Shown: positions 63,583 through 64,000 of the stretch, one piece after another
Layout of the letters: each line of letters starts with the position of its first letter
How positions within the stretch are numbered: the first letter of the stretch is position 1
DNA from: Paenibacillus arenosi
Lineage (GTDB): Bacteria; Bacillota; Bacilli; Paenibacillales; Paenibacillaceae
Assembly (NCBI RefSeq): GCF_014841135.1
Contig: NZ_JACYTN010000006.1
Coordinates: 124,001-188,000 of the forward strand
Length of the DNA stretch: 64,000 nucleotides
Direction: 5' to 3'
Notes under the pieces: model-generated
Database searches by the model: none
What the model saw: only the letters and a program-made list of their open reading frames with translations
What the model was told of the DNA's origin: nothing
Translations under genes and position numbers: made by a program

Positions 63583-63625
63583 ATATAAAACCCCTGCCCC
63601 TCCAACACAGGAGCAGACAGGAGTT
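63583..63625 (-). terminator. Hairpin between the chaperone and tape measure genes
   Basis: On the minus strand AACTCCTG...CTCC pairs with GGAG...CAGGGGTT (some wobbles and a bulge), followed by TTATATTTTA. Confidence 0.5.
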
Positions 63626-63633
63626 CGTATTCG

Positions 63634-63972
63634 TTACAAAATACTAGAAAGCCAATTCATATCTTCCTCAGTTGCTACTTGATAATCATCCTTGTTGGAA
63701 CTACTCGACGAACTGCTAGACTCTGATCCTGTACCTGAAACAGCTCCTCCGAACAATCCTCCTAAGGACATACTGGAAACTTTGATCGTAAATTCAATAT
63801 GCTCATGACACTGCTCTAAATAGTAACCTAGCTGAGGAAGCGTAAGTTGCCACACTCGGGTTTTATCTAGATTGCAATAATGCGCCAACTTGAAGAAGAC
63901 ATTCGCCCAATCTACCGGCGGCTTATTATCATATTCTTCTTCCTCTTCTTCAGTGGTTACAGTGACTTTTTT
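63634..63972 (-). CDS. Tail assembly chaperone, -1 frameshift extension (gpT-like, partial)
   Basis: About 110 residues downstream of the slip site, read in the -1 frame. It starts with a Glu-run (EEEEEEYDNKPPVDW), then a helix-rich WQLTLPQLGYYLEQCHEHIEF segment typical of gpG-gpT-type chaperone tails, a Gly/Ser-rich linker and an acidic end. No ATG exists in this frame upstream and a TAG closes it ~8 codons before the slip site, so it can only be made by frameshifting. The gene runs right up to the tape measure gene, as expected for this chaperone. Confidence 0.75.
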   Translation of the reverse strand, partial: KKVTVTTEEEEEEYDNKPPVDWANVFFKLAHYCNLDKTRVWQLTLPQLGYYLEQCHEHIEFTIKVSSMSLGGLFGGAVSGTGSESSSSSSSSNKDDYQVATEEDMNWLSSIL

Positions 63973-64000
63973 AAGCCGTTCAAACCAATCATGCTATCGA
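63957..64000 (-). CDS. Tail assembly chaperone, frame-0 end (gpG-like, partial)
   Basis: Only the last ~14 codons are visible, ending ...MIGLNGLKKSL and TAA at 63957-63959. This is the only frame open to the window edge. It includes the slip site AAA AAG, and the short product ends 3 codons after it. The rest of the gene lies beyond the window. Confidence 0.6.
   Translation of the reverse strand, partial: DSMIGLNGLKKSL
63966..63972 (-). promoter_or_regulatory. Programmed -1 ribosomal frameshift site
   Basis: The minus strand reads TTA AAA AAG in frame 0, giving the heptamer A AAA AAG, the same as the dnaX slip site. Slipping one base back continues as AAA AAA GTC into the long downstream frame. 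No strong downstream hairpin is evident. Confidence 0.75.

Noticed and set aside
1-64000. CRISPR arrays, tRNA or rRNA genes, insertion sequences
   Set aside because: No regularly spaced repeats, cloverleaf-type sequences, rRNA segments or transposase genes were noticed on reading.

Overview
The window looks like a chromosome segment of a Gram-positive spore former of the Paenibacillus/Brevibacillus type. The reasons are the moderate GC content, strong AGGAGG-type ribosome binding sites with frequent GTG and TTG starts, an opuC-type osmoprotectant operon in the Bacillus gene order, a Gly/His/Lys-rich spore-coat-like protein, and SLH-domain proteins.

Positions 1 to about 22.5 kb are ordinary host genome: the end of a mannose-6-phosphate isomerase gene, a small secreted protein with a possible Fnr-type promoter, a B12-binding radical SAM enzyme, RecQ, an RluA-type pseudouridine synthase, a GIY-YIG protein, a DUF2087 regulator, YciI and YnfA proteins, a secreted N-acetylmuramoyl-L-alanine amidase, a coat-like protein, a sugar-catabolic cluster (two TIM-barrel epimerases, a Gfo/Idh/MocA oxidoreductase and an AraC regulator, with a cre-like site), a MOSC protein, opuCA-CB-CC-CD, and a DinG-family helicase. 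Most units end in clear intrinsic terminators.

Positions about 22.5 to 64 kb are phage-derived, and every gene reads on the minus strand. Following transcription from the right edge: a tail assembly chaperone with a -1 frameshift signal, a 1716-residue tape measure protein, two tail proteins with SLH motifs, a 1157-residue tail-tip protein with both an M23 peptidase and a 3D hydrolase domain, and then about 22 kb of very large surface proteins. These include three related fibre/collar-like proteins (one with PKD and polyproline), an acidic repeat protein, ConA-like proteins, twin receptor-binding-like proteins, and a 1841-residue discoidin/LamG/DNRLRE protein. Next come a small membrane coiled-coil protein, a 1.2 kb non-coding gap, a small sigma factor, a zinc metalloprotease whose N-terminal domain copies a tail structural protein, a set of small unknown genes with zinc-ribbon-like proteins, a second larger sigma factor, and a thioredoxin-like protein. 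No head, terminase, integrase or dedicated lysis genes are visible; the element runs off the right edge. I therefore cannot say whether it is an intact prophage or a domesticated tail particle.

The gene order tape measure, Dit-like, Tal-like, receptor-binding proteins suggests a long-tailed siphovirus-like particle. The SLH, discoidin, ConA-like and metalloprotease modules suggest it is built to engage an S-layer or glycan-rich cell surface. Two element-encoded sigma factors, repeated intergenic terminators and a recurrent CTTATATT-like motif suggest its own transcription programme.
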